This document shows positions 1 to 6,532 of a stretch of DNA of 6,532 nucleotides, piece after piece (within the stretch, counting starts at the first letter, position 1; each line of letters starts with the position of its first letter). The stretch covers positions 1 to 6,532 of the forward strand of contig UROA01000103.1 of NCBI GenBank assembly GCA_900549355.1, given 5' to 3'. Source of the stretch: an uncultured Collinsella sp. GTDB taxonomy: Bacteria > Actinomycetota > Coriobacteriia > Coriobacteriales > Coriobacteriaceae. The translations under genes and the position numbers were made by a program. Below the pieces are notes generated by a model that was not told where the DNA came from, did not search any database, and worked only from the letters and a program-made list of their open reading frames with translations.

Positions 1-455
1 GGCTGGTCTCCTTTGCCTCGATGGCGATCGCGATCGGCTACGTGCGCCTGGTTGTGGGCGTCGACTTTGGCGGGCGCGAGGGGCTGTGTCTGGTGGGCGG
101 TGCCGCTTCCGCGCTTGCCGCCACGGGCTTGGGACTCTTTGTGGGCACGCTTCCCGTTAAGGGCGGCAAGGCGTCCAAGTCCGGCATCCTCACGGGCTTT
201 GCTACCACGTGCGCCCTGTTCGCCGGCCTCTACGGCGAGTCGGCGGGTGCGCTTGCCGACGACGTCGCCCGCGCCTGCCCGGCCGAGTGCTGGTTCAACC
301 CCGTCAAGCTCATCTGCGACATGTTCAATCGCCTGTATTTCTTTGAGGACCTGGGGCCCTTCGCTGTTCGCGCGGGCGCGCTCGTCCTGATGGCCCTGGT
401 GTTTGTCGCCGCCGCTACGCTGATCTTTGGAAGGAGTCGCTATGAGCACCTTTAA
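1..455 (+). CDS. ABC-2 type transporter permease, C-terminal part (5' end outside window)
   Basis: The frame is open from the left edge (first full codon at base 3) to TAA at 453-455, giving 150 visible residues, so the true start lies upstream. The fragment has hydrophobic segments at about residues 27-50, 60-78 and 120-143. Between the last two is a loop of about 40 residues containing NPVKLICD (99-106). An asparagine-proline motif before the last membrane helix is common in ABC-2 permeases (ABC2_membrane_3 type), where these proteins form the membrane channel of an ATP-driven exporter. Two cysteines (about 92 and 96) sit in this loop, which is probably outside the membrane; a disulfide is possible but unproven. 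The gene overlaps the next permease by 14 bases, which suggests coupled translation and a heterodimeric transporter. The first ATG visible in the frame (base 21) is internal and should not be taken as the start. Substrate unknown. The family call rests on topology and the loop motif. Confidence 0.75.
   Translation, partial: LVSFASMAIAIGYVRLVVGVDFGGREGLCLVGGAASALAATGLGLFVGTLPVKGGKASKSGILTGFATTCALFAGLYGESAGALADDVARACPAECWFNPVKLICDMFNRLYFFEDLGPFAVRAGALVLMALVFVAAATLIFGRSRYEHL
431..436 (+). promoter_or_regulatory. Shine-Dalgarno AAGGAG that fixes the start of the second permease
   Basis: AAGGAG lies 5 bases before ATG 442, inside the last codons of the upstream permease. It favours ATG 442 over an in-frame TTG at 427, which has no comparable upstream site. 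The location supports translational coupling between the two overlapping genes. Confidence 0.85.
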
Positions 456-1647
456 GACCGCGCTTCGCATGGCGCTGGCGCACCCGTTCTACCTGCTTAT
501 CTATACGGTGTTCATCTCGCTCATGGGCGTATTCATCGCGGCATCGGTGAGCTGGAACTCGTCGCAGCTCACCGAGTACAAGCCCTACGATGCTAACGTG
601 ATCGTGGTCGACCGCGACGACAGCGACCTTTCGCGTGCGCTTACCAAGCATCTGGGTTCGCGTTTTGAGCTGGTCACGGGCATCGGCGACGATACGTACG
701 ACCTTGCGGACGCGCTCTCCAAGAGCAACAGCGCCAAGGGCAGCGCCGACTGCGTGTTCTTTATCCCGGAGGAGTTTGAGGACGACCTCGTTGCGGCTGC
801 CCGCGCGGGGGAGGCCCTGCCCAAGCTCGACGTGACCTACGGTTCCGGCACCATGGCGGCGGCGCTTTCGTCTGCCGAGGCCTCGCGCTGGATTTCGCTC
901 GCGGGCACTGCGGCGGCGCTTGAGCCCGCTGCTTCTAACGGCGACGTTGCCAAGGCCGCCGAGCATGCCGCTGCAAAGCGCGCGGAGGTCCAGATCGAGC
1001 AGGTCAAGGTCGATTCGACGGCTGCCGCCACGCTCGAGTCGTATTTCAACTTTGGCGCGTACGCGATTATCTCGTCGGTCATCGTATCGGTGGGGTTGGT
1101 GTTCTCGGGCATGAACGAGCCCGAGCGCGTGCGTCGTATGGATGCCGGCCCGGTCTCCGAGCACCAGCGCTCGCTTGCCGTGTTCGCGGCTGCCGCAGTG
1201 CTCACCGTCTGCATCTGGTTTGTGTCGAGCATGATGGGCGTCGTGGGCTTTGCCGGCGCGGTTGCCGAGGTCGGCGTGGGTCGTGTGTGCCTGGCGCTGG
1301 CGGCGACGTTTGCCCTGGCGTGCACGCCTCTGGCCGTTGGCTTTGCCCTTTCGAGCCTGGGTGCGCGTGAGGAGCTGCTCAACGGTGTGGGCAACCTGCT
1401 CGGCATGCTCATGACGTTTTTGGGCGGCGCTTGGATGCCGCTGTCGCTCATGGGCTCGGCCGTGCAGACGGTGGCGCACTTTGTGCCGACGTATTGGGTG
1501 AACGACGCGATCGGCAAGGCGCTTGCTTCGGACCTGACGTCTGCCGTGTTGGGCGACATCGCCTGCGACCTGGGCGTCACCGTGCTCTTCGCCGCCGCCA
1601 TTGCCGCCGTAGGCCTGGCCCTCTCACGCGCCAAATCCCGCGCCTAG
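442..1647 (+). CDS. ABC-2 type transporter permease (complete)
   Basis: This 401-residue integral membrane protein is probably one half of the channel of an ABC-2 exporter, paired with the overlapping upstream permease. Topology read from sequence: one N-terminal helix (about 15-37), a large non-membrane domain (about 38-198), then five hydrophobic helices (about 203-224, 245-270, 281-305, 316-337 and 372-394). This one-helix, outer-domain, five-helix plan is that of ABC2_membrane_3 proteins, also seen in YhgE/Pip- and YhfI-like exporters. The PTYWVNDAI stretch (349-357) before the last helix fits the usual proline-containing loop. The outer domain has an Ala-rich, probably helical section at 136-186. 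Start ATG 442 is chosen because of AAGGAG 5 bases upstream. No ATP-binding motif is present, so it needs a separate ATPase, expected upstream of the window. The ATPase downstream at 1729 is of the LolD/MacB class and more likely serves its own FtsX partner. Substrate unknown. Confidence 0.85.
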   Translation: MSTFKTALRMALAHPFYLLIYTVFISLMGVFIAASVSWNSSQLTEYKPYDANVIVVDRDDSDLSRALTKHLGSRFELVTGIGDDTYDLADALSKSNSAKGSADCVFFIPEEFEDDLVAAARAGEALPKLDVTYGSGTMAAALSSAEASRWISLAGTAAALEPAASNGDVAKAAEHAAAKRAEVQIEQVKVDSTAAATLESYFNFGAYAIISSVIVSVGLVFSGMNEPERVRRMDAGPVSEHQRSLAVFAAAAVLTVCIWFVSSMMGVVGFAGAVAEVGVGRVCLALAATFALACTPLAVGFALSSLGAREELLNGVGNLLGMLMTFLGGAWMPLSLMGSAVQTVAHFVPTYWVNDAIGKALASDLTSAVLGDIACDLGVTVLFAAAIAAVGLALSRAKSRA

Positions 1648-1680
1648 TCTGAAATAAATCCTAGGCCTCGCCCCAAAATA

Positions 1681-1718
1681 GTTCACCAAGGTTTACTATT
1701 ACGTTCATAAAGTAGTAC
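1681..1718 (+). promoter_or_regulatory. Probable promoter/operator region of the ATPase-FtsX permease operon
   Basis: This AT-richer stretch sits in the 81-base gap before the ATPase gene. GTTCACC (1681), GTTTACT (1691) and GTTCATA (1703) are three related heptamers within 29 bases; the first and third are exactly 22 bases apart. A possible sigma-70-like pair is TTCACC (1682-1687) and CATAAA (1706-1711) with an 18-base spacer, but both boxes are weak matches. Weak core boxes together with repeats spaced by helical turns would fit an activator-dependent promoter. I see no terminator hairpin between the upstream permease stop and this site, so read-through is possible. Confidence 0.4.
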
Positions 1719-1722
1719 GAGG
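1719..1722 (+). promoter_or_regulatory. Shine-Dalgarno GAGG for the ABC ATPase start at 1729
   Basis: GAGG lies 6 bases before ATG 1729. A second in-frame ATG at 1741 follows the G-rich run GGGGGA (1731-1736) and is a real alternative. The choice changes the protein by only four residues. Confidence 0.55.
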
Positions 1723-1728
1723 CTAACA

Positions 1729-2452
<724 letters not shown>

Positions 2453-2454
<2 letters not shown>

Positions 2455-2458
2455 GCGG
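2453..2458 (+). promoter_or_regulatory. Shine-Dalgarno-like AGGCGG for the FtsX permease start at 2463
   Basis: AGGCGG overlaps the ATPase stop codon and lies 4 bases before ATG 2463. It supports this ATG over an in-frame TTG at 2448, which would overlap the end of the ATPase gene. The spacing is short, so translation may depend partly on ribosomes finishing the ATPase. Confidence 0.55.
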
Positions 2459-2462
2459 CGCC

Positions 2463-5129
2463 ATGACACCTCTCGCAAAACGTCTCCCGCGCGAGCTGCG
2501 CCGCAATATCGGCAAGTACCTGGGCATCTTTTTGCTTATGTGTGGAAGCATCGCCCTTACATCGGGCTTTTTGCTCGCAGCGCATTCCATCGGTTGCCTT
2601 ATCGACGGCATGCGCGATGCGTACACGATCGAGGACGGCCGCGTGACCACCTCCTTCGAGGCTACCGACGATCAGCTCAAGGCCGCCGAGGATGCAGCCG
2701 GCGACGTCGGCGGCGTCACGCTCTACAAGAATTTCTCTATCGATGCCATCATCAAAAAGGCGTCCGGCGACGACGGCACCAAGCGCACGCTGCGCACCTA
2801 CGCGCACCGTACCAAGGTGGACATTGCGTCCTACTGCGAGGGTAGGCAGCCTAAGGCGGACGACGAGGTGGCCATCGACCGTGTCTTTGCCACCAACAAC
2901 GGCCTCGCCGTGGGCGATAAGGTCGAGCTTGAGGGTCGCACTTACACCATCTGCGGCATTATGACCCAGCCCGATAGCCAGGCGCTGTTCCTCAACAATT
3001 CGGACTTTACGGTGAACACCATCACCTATGGCGTGGCCGAGGTCACCGATGCCGGCTTTGTCGCGCTCGAGGATGCCGGCGGCGCACCCGCCTACATCTA
3101 CTCTTTCACCTTTACCGATCGCGATCTCTCCACCGCAGACCGCATCGATGCCGAGCAAGATATGGTGGAGGCGCTCACCGATGCCGATGCACGCGTGGAT
3201 GACCTCATCGACGCCGATTCCAACCAGGGCATTGGCTATGCGCGCGACGACGTGGACGGCGACTCCATGATGTGGATGACGCTGCTCGATATCATCATCG
3301 TGATCATGGCGTTCGTCTTTGTGGTCCTTACCGACGCCACCATCGAGGAGGAGAGCGCCATCATCGGCACGCTGCTCGCCAGCGGTTATCGCCGACGCGA
3401 GATCGTGCTGCACTACCTGGCACTTCCCGCCATCGTGGGCATGGTCGCGGCGCTTTTGGGCACCGCGCTCGGCGTTGTGTTCTTTACCGAGCCCATGCGC
3501 AGCCTCTATTACGGTTCGTACAGCCTGCCGCCCTTCCAGGTGTACTGGAGCTGGGAGATCTTTGTGAAGTGCGCCGTGGTTCCCGCCGTCGCGCTCATCC
3601 TCATCACGCTGGTGGGTCTGCTTCGCAAAATGGGCAAGACCCCGTTGCAGTTCCTTCGTCACGAAGCGAGCGGCAAATCGGGCACCAAGCGCGGCTTGCA
3701 GCTGCCGGAGCGCATGGGTTTTGTTTCCCGCTTCCGCCTGCGTATCTTCCTGCGCAACCTGGGCAACTTCGCCACGCTCTTCGTGGGCATTGCGTTTGCC
3801 TCGCTGCTGCTGCTCTTTGGCCTGGCGATTCTGCCCACGATGACGCACTACGCCGACAACCTCGAGACGAGCCTGGTCGCCGAGCACCAGTACACGCTCA
3901 AGGCCCCGCTGGAGCTCGAGGGCACTGCCGAGGAGCGCGAGCAGTGGTCGGCACTCGAGCGCTTGCAGTCGGTTGACGGCGCGCTGCTTTCCGCCGCTCA
4001 GGATGCCGATGACGAGCTTGGCGACGCGGCCGATGCGGTGCAGACGGCAGCCGATGCCGCGACCGCATCTCCGTCTGCCGAGAGCCTGGTCGCAGCGCAG
4101 GACGCGCTCGCCAAGGTCCAGGACAAGAAGGATGCGCTTTATGCGCGCCTCGATGATCTTGCCGATGCTCTCGGCTGCGACCGCGATGAGGCTATCGACC
4201 TGATCGACAAGGCCTCTAAGATTGACACCGACAACGACGATATCCACCCGGTCAATACGACCGATAACGGCGCGGGCGCAATCGCACAGGCCGAGAAATA
4301 CGCCGTCTACCAGCTGCAATACGACCGCGGTGGCGGAAATGGCGAGGAGACGATTTCCATCTACGGCATCTCGCCCGATTCGCGCTACTGGAAAGGGCTG
4401 GACGTCGGCAACGGACGCGTCGTCTTTGGCGGTGGCTTGCTCGACAAGTTTGGCTGGAGCGAGGGTCAGAAGGTCACGCTCGGCGACAAGTATGAGGGCG
4501 AGCATTATTCCTTTGAGTACGCGGGCAAGGACTGTGCCTGGGGCTCCAAGTCGGACATGAATATCTATATGAGTATCGACGACTTTAATGAGCTGTTCAA
4601 CAACGACGCCGCCTACTTTAACGGCTATGTGAGCAACGAGAAGCTCGACCTCGATGCTCGTTACTTTGCCGGCGACACCACGCCCGACGACATGCGCGCC
4701 GTGGGCGACCAATTCATCGGCATGATGAGCAAAATGATCGGAATGATGGTTGGGCTTGCGGTGTTCATCTTCTTGCTGTTTATGTACCTGCTGACCAAGG
4801 CTGTGATCGACCACAGCGCCCGTTCGATCAGCTACATGAAAGTCTTTGGCTATCGCGATAGCGAGATTTCGCATCTGTACATCCGCTCGATCACGTTGTG
4901 CGTTGCGGCGTCACTCGTGCTGAGCCTGCCGGTCATTATTGGCTCGCTCACGGCCATCTTCCGCTCGATGCTGCTCGCCTACAACGGCAATATCGAGATC
5001 TATGTGCCCGCTTGGTCCATGGCGGCGTGCGTAGGAATCGGCTTTGCGACCTACCTGGTCGTGGCGCTGCTGCACACGCGTTCTATCAAACGTGTGGGCC
5101 TGGCCGAGGCGCTCAAAGTCCAAGAGTAG
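2463..5129 (+). CDS. Double-FtsX (MacB-like) ABC transporter permease
   Basis: This 888-residue membrane permease is the partner of the ATPase just upstream. The chain is two copies of the four-helix FtsX/MacB unit. Unit A has a helix at about 18-40, an outer domain at 41-270, then helices at about 271-291, 318-342 and 366-388. Unit B has a helix at about 432-457, an outer domain at 458-753, then helices at about 754-778, 808-832 and 847-871. Each unit has a matching segment after its second helix, GYRRREI (308-314) and GYRDSEI (796-802), the expected place of the helix that contacts the ATPase. Each also ends in a similar amphipathic tail (PLQFLRHE at 394-401, LAEALKVQE at 880-888). The second outer domain contains an Ala/Asp-rich, probably coiled-coil insert at about 498-588. 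With both halves in one polypeptide, one permease plus an ATPase dimer may be the full exporter (inference). Substrate unknown. No signal peptide beyond the first helix and no frameshift seen. Confidence 0.9.
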   Translation: MTPLAKRLPRELRRNIGKYLGIFLLMCGSIALTSGFLLAAHSIGCLIDGMRDAYTIEDGRVTTSFEATDDQLKAAEDAAGDVGGVTLYKNFSIDAIIKKASGDDGTKRTLRTYAHRTKVDIASYCEGRQPKADDEVAIDRVFATNNGLAVGDKVELEGRTYTICGIMTQPDSQALFLNNSDFTVNTITYGVAEVTDAGFVALEDAGGAPAYIYSFTFTDRDLSTADRIDAEQDMVEALTDADARVDDLIDADSNQGIGYARDDVDGDSMMWMTLLDIIIVIMAFVFVVLTDATIEEESAIIGTLLASGYRRREIVLHYLALPAIVGMVAALLGTALGVVFFTEPMRSLYYGSYSLPPFQVYWSWEIFVKCAVVPAVALILITLVGLLRKMGKTPLQFLRHEASGKSGTKRGLQLPERMGFVSRFRLRIFLRNLGNFATLFVGIAFASLLLLFGLAILPTMTHYADNLETSLVAEHQYTLKAPLELEGTAEEREQWSALERLQSVDGALLSAAQDADDELGDAADAVQTAADAATASPSAESLVAAQDALAKVQDKKDALYARLDDLADALGCDRDEAIDLIDKASKIDTDNDDIHPVNTTDNGAGAIAQAEKYAVYQLQYDRGGGNGEETISIYGISPDSRYWKGLDVGNGRVVFGGGLLDKFGWSEGQKVTLGDKYEGEHYSFEYAGKDCAWGSKSDMNIYMSIDDFNELFNNDAAYFNGYVSNEKLDLDARYFAGDTTPDDMRAVGDQFIGMMSKMIGMMVGLAVFIFLLFMYLLTKAVIDHSARSISYMKVFGYRDSEISHLYIRSITLCVAASLVLSLPVIIGSLTAIFRSMLLAYNGNIEIYVPAWSMAACVGIGFATYLVVALLHTRSIKRVGLAEALKVQE

Positions 5130-5155
5130 TCATTTAAGAACGTCCCCAATGACTA
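5127..5155. repeat. Perfect 8-bp inverted repeat at the permease stop codon
   Basis: TAGTCATT (5127-5134) and AATGACTA (5148-5155) are exact reverse complements separated by 13 bases. The left arm begins with the permease TAG stop. There is no T-run after the right arm, so it does not look like a standard intrinsic terminator. It could be an extragenic palindrome of REP type or a structure protecting the operon mRNA 3' end; the sequence alone does not decide. Confidence 0.6.
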
Positions 5156-5165
5156 GGTTCCGTAC

Positions 5166-5196
5166 TTGACTTTAACTCTGCTTTAACTGGTACCAT
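5166..5196 (+). promoter_or_regulatory. Likely promoter of the DUF362 gene with an 11-bp-spaced direct repeat
   Basis: TTGACT (5166-5171) is a near-perfect -35 box. TACCAT (5191-5196) is a moderate -10 box that keeps the most conserved first, second and last bases. The 19-base spacer is longer than ideal. An exact octamer, CTTTAACT, occurs at 5170-5177 and again at 5181-5188, one helical turn apart, overlapping the -35 end and the spacer. Transcription would begin near 5203, leaving a leader of roughly 35 bases before the ATG. Confidence 0.55.
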
Positions 5197-5224
5197 CCTC
5201 TATGTCTGTAACGCCATATAGACC

Positions 5225-5230
5225 GAGGGG
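5225..5230 (+). promoter_or_regulatory. Shine-Dalgarno GAGGGG for the DUF362 gene
   Basis: GAGGGG lies 8 bases before ATG 5239. The site is flanked by AT-rich ATATA (5216-5220) and TATAT (5232-5236), which could pair only weakly. Confidence 0.65.
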
Positions 5231-5238
5231 ATATATCT

Positions 5239-6444
5239 ATGACCGCAACTGCACCCGCAGCACCCGCTAAGGTGTACTTCACCAACCTGCGCACGCATGC
5301 TCGCGAGAGCCAGCTCGACAAGCTCAAGCGCCTCATACGTCACGCCGGTATTGAGCAGATCGACTTTGAGAACAAGTTCGTCGCCATCAAGATTCACTTT
5401 GGCGAGCTGGGCAACCTGAGCTTTTTGCGCCCCAACTACGCCCGCGCCGTCGCGGACGTGGTGAAGGAGCTGGGCGGCAAGCCCTTCCTCACCGACTGCA
5501 ATACGCTCTATGTCGGTAGCCGCAAAAACGCGCTCGAGCACATCGACACTGCCTACCAGAACGGCTTTACCCCGTATGCCACGGGTTGCCAGATCATCAT
5601 CGCCGACGGCCTCAAGGGCACCGACGAGGCGCTCGTCCCGGTTGAGGGCGGCGAGTATGTGCGCGAGGCAAAGATCGGTCAGGCGCTCATGGATGCCGAT
5701 ATCGTGATCAGCCTCACCCATTTTAAGGGTCATGAGCAGGCCGGCTTTGGCGGTGCCATGAAGAACCTGGGCATGGGCGGCGGTAGTCGCGCCGGCAAGA
5801 TGGAGCAGCATGCCGCCGGCAAGCCGAACGTCGCGCCCGAGCACTGCGTTGGCTGCCGTGCCTGCGAAAAGATCTGCGCGCACAACGCCATCTCGTTTGA
5901 CGATACTCGCGAGCGCGAGCTTGCTAACGGCAACACCCGCACGGTGCACGTGGCCGCCATCGACCACGATCGCTGCGTGGGCTGCGGACGCTGCATTGCG
6001 GCATGCAACCAGGACTGCATCAAGCCCGGCTATGAGGCCGCGGCCGACGTGCTCAACTGCAAGATCGCCGAGTACACCAAGGCCGTCGTCGACGGCCGCC
6101 CGAGCTTTCACATCTCGCTTGCCATGGATATCAGCCCCAACTGCGATTGCCATCCCGAAAACGACACGCCTATCGTCAACGATATCGGCATGTTCGCGAG
6201 CTTCGACCCGGTCGCCATTGACCAGGCCTGCGCCGATGCCGTCATGGCATCCGAGCCGCTGCCCAACACCGAGCTCACCGATAGCGCGGCCAAGATGGAG
6301 CACAACCACGAGCATCTGGAGGGCGAGCAGGCCAAGGATCCCTTCTGCATCACGCATCCCGACACCGACTGGCGCGTGTGCATCGCGCACGCCGAGAAGA
6401 TTGGCCTGGGCACGAGCGAGTATGAGCTCATCGAGGTCAAGTAG
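5239..6444 (+). CDS. DUF362 domain protein with two 4Fe-4S ferredoxin motifs
   Basis: This 401-residue protein has no signal peptide or membrane helix and is probably cytoplasmic. The N-terminal half carries features I associate with DUF362 (PF04015): KIHFGE (51-56), a TDCNTLY segment (85-91) and HFKGHEQAGFGGAMKNLGMG (161-180). Next comes a bacterial-type dicluster ferredoxin module with two CxxCxxCxxxC motifs, at C203-C206-C209-C213 and C246-C249-C252-C256; each should bind one 4Fe-4S cluster. The DUF362 fold then resumes with NCDCHPEND (301-309) and DIGMFASFDPVAIDQACAD (315-333). C302, C304 and H305 are candidate extra metal ligands. No enzymatic reaction is established for this family to my knowledge; electron transfer or metal-centre chemistry is the reasonable guess. 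Start ATG 5239 is supported by GAGGGG. The gene has its own promoter and a strong terminator, so it appears monocistronic and not functionally tied to the exporter upstream. Confidence 0.9.
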   Translation: MTATAPAAPAKVYFTNLRTHARESQLDKLKRLIRHAGIEQIDFENKFVAIKIHFGELGNLSFLRPNYARAVADVVKELGGKPFLTDCNTLYVGSRKNALEHIDTAYQNGFTPYATGCQIIIADGLKGTDEALVPVEGGEYVREAKIGQALMDADIVISLTHFKGHEQAGFGGAMKNLGMGGGSRAGKMEQHAAGKPNVAPEHCVGCRACEKICAHNAISFDDTRERELANGNTRTVHVAAIDHDRCVGCGRCIAACNQDCIKPGYEAAADVLNCKIAEYTKAVVDGRPSFHISLAMDISPNCDCHPENDTPIVNDIGMFASFDPVAIDQACADAVMASEPLPNTELTDSAAKMEHNHEHLEGEQAKDPFCITHPDTDWRVCIAHAEKIGLGTSEYELIEVK

Positions 6445-6491
6445 CGCCTAGCTATTGGACAAAATAAGCGCCTTTGTAGCGTTAGTTGAGC

Positions 6492-6531
6492 AAAAGCCGC
6501 CCGTGAGCACAGCGCTCACGGGCGGCTTTTT
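6492..6531. terminator. Strong intrinsic terminator after the DUF362 gene, probably bidirectional
   Basis: A perfect 17-bp stem joins 6492-6508 to 6514-6530 around a 5-base loop (ACAGC). The core is GC-rich (GCCGCCCGTGAGC), and a T-run (6527-6531) follows the GC core. The left arm begins with four A residues, which form a T-run on the opposite strand, so the element could also stop a convergent gene beyond the window. Bases 6445-6491, between the stop codon and the hairpin, show nothing further. Confidence 0.93.
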
Positions 6532-6532
6532 G

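Noticed and set aside
415..1479. Minus-strand open frame of 354 codons opposite the second ABC-2 permease
   Set aside because: Same codon-register artefact. The product is Arg/His-rich low-complexity sequence without a recognisable domain, opposite a convincing membrane protein with a good ribosome binding site.
1648..1680. Terminator after the second ABC-2 permease
   Set aside because: CCTAGG and AGGCCT are short palindromes, but no stable stem followed by a T-run is present.
1694..1717. TACTA (1694-1698) and TAGTA (1713-1717) as an operator palindrome
   Set aside because: Only five base pairs with a 14-base gap in AT-rich DNA, which is easily expected by chance. The GTTYAY repeats in the same place are a better explanation.
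5216..5236. ATATA/TATAT hairpin enclosing the Shine-Dalgarno of the DUF362 gene, as an RNA thermometer or riboswitch
   Set aside because: The stem would be five A-U pairs only, too weak to hide the ribosome binding site, and the leader is too short for a known riboswitch.
5202..5270. Possible 22-codon upstream frame starting at ATG 5202 and overlapping the DUF362 start
   Set aside because: No Shine-Dalgarno precedes it, and the predicted transcription start is at about the same base, so only leaderless translation could use it. The peptide shows no attenuator-like run of one amino acid.
5200..6390. Minus-strand open frame of 396 codons opposite the DUF362 gene
   Set aside because: Same register as the DUF362 codons and explained by lack of TTA, CTA and TCA. 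The + strand frame has eight correctly spaced cluster cysteines and a good start.
6443..6473. AGCGCCT repeated at 6443 and 6467 downstream of the DUF362 stop
   Set aside because: A seven-base match over a short distance with no further symmetry; likely chance.

Overview
The window is GC-rich and gene-dense, with every gene on the + strand. Codon use is strongly biased; TTA, CTA and TCA codons are almost absent. Together with the protein types (paired ABC-2 permeases, a MacB/FtsX-type exporter, a DUF362 ferredoxin), this suggests a Coriobacteriia gut actinobacterium such as Collinsella. That placement is inference from style; the window holds no rRNA or marker gene.

Layout: (1) Bases 1-1647 carry the end of one ABC-2 type permease and a complete second one. 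Their reading frames overlap by 14 bases, so they are probably translationally coupled and form one heteromeric exporter. The matching ATPase is expected upstream, outside the window. (2) Bases 1648-1728 form a short AT-richer intergenic region with repeated GTTYAY motifs and a weak promoter. (3) Bases 1729-5129 carry a two-gene operon: a LolD/MacB-type ABC ATPase and an 888-residue double-FtsX permease, 8 bases apart. The single large permease chain contains both halves of the type VII exporter fold, so these two genes could make a whole transporter. (4) Bases 5130-5238 hold a perfect 8-bp dyad that starts at the permease stop codon, then a promoter carrying an 11-bp-spaced direct repeat. (5) Bases 5239-6444 encode a DUF362 protein with two 4Fe-4S motifs. 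It is closed by a strong 17-bp hairpin terminator at the end of the window.

How the parts work together: the first two units are both membrane exporters of different structural classes. Their substrates cannot be read from sequence, and no regulator is encoded here. The DUF362 gene looks like a separate transcript with a cytoplasmic redox or metal-cluster role of unknown nature. I see no mobile element, CRISPR array, RNA gene or clearly novel multi-gene system. The most interesting signals are in the two intergenic regions and in the helical insert of the large permease.
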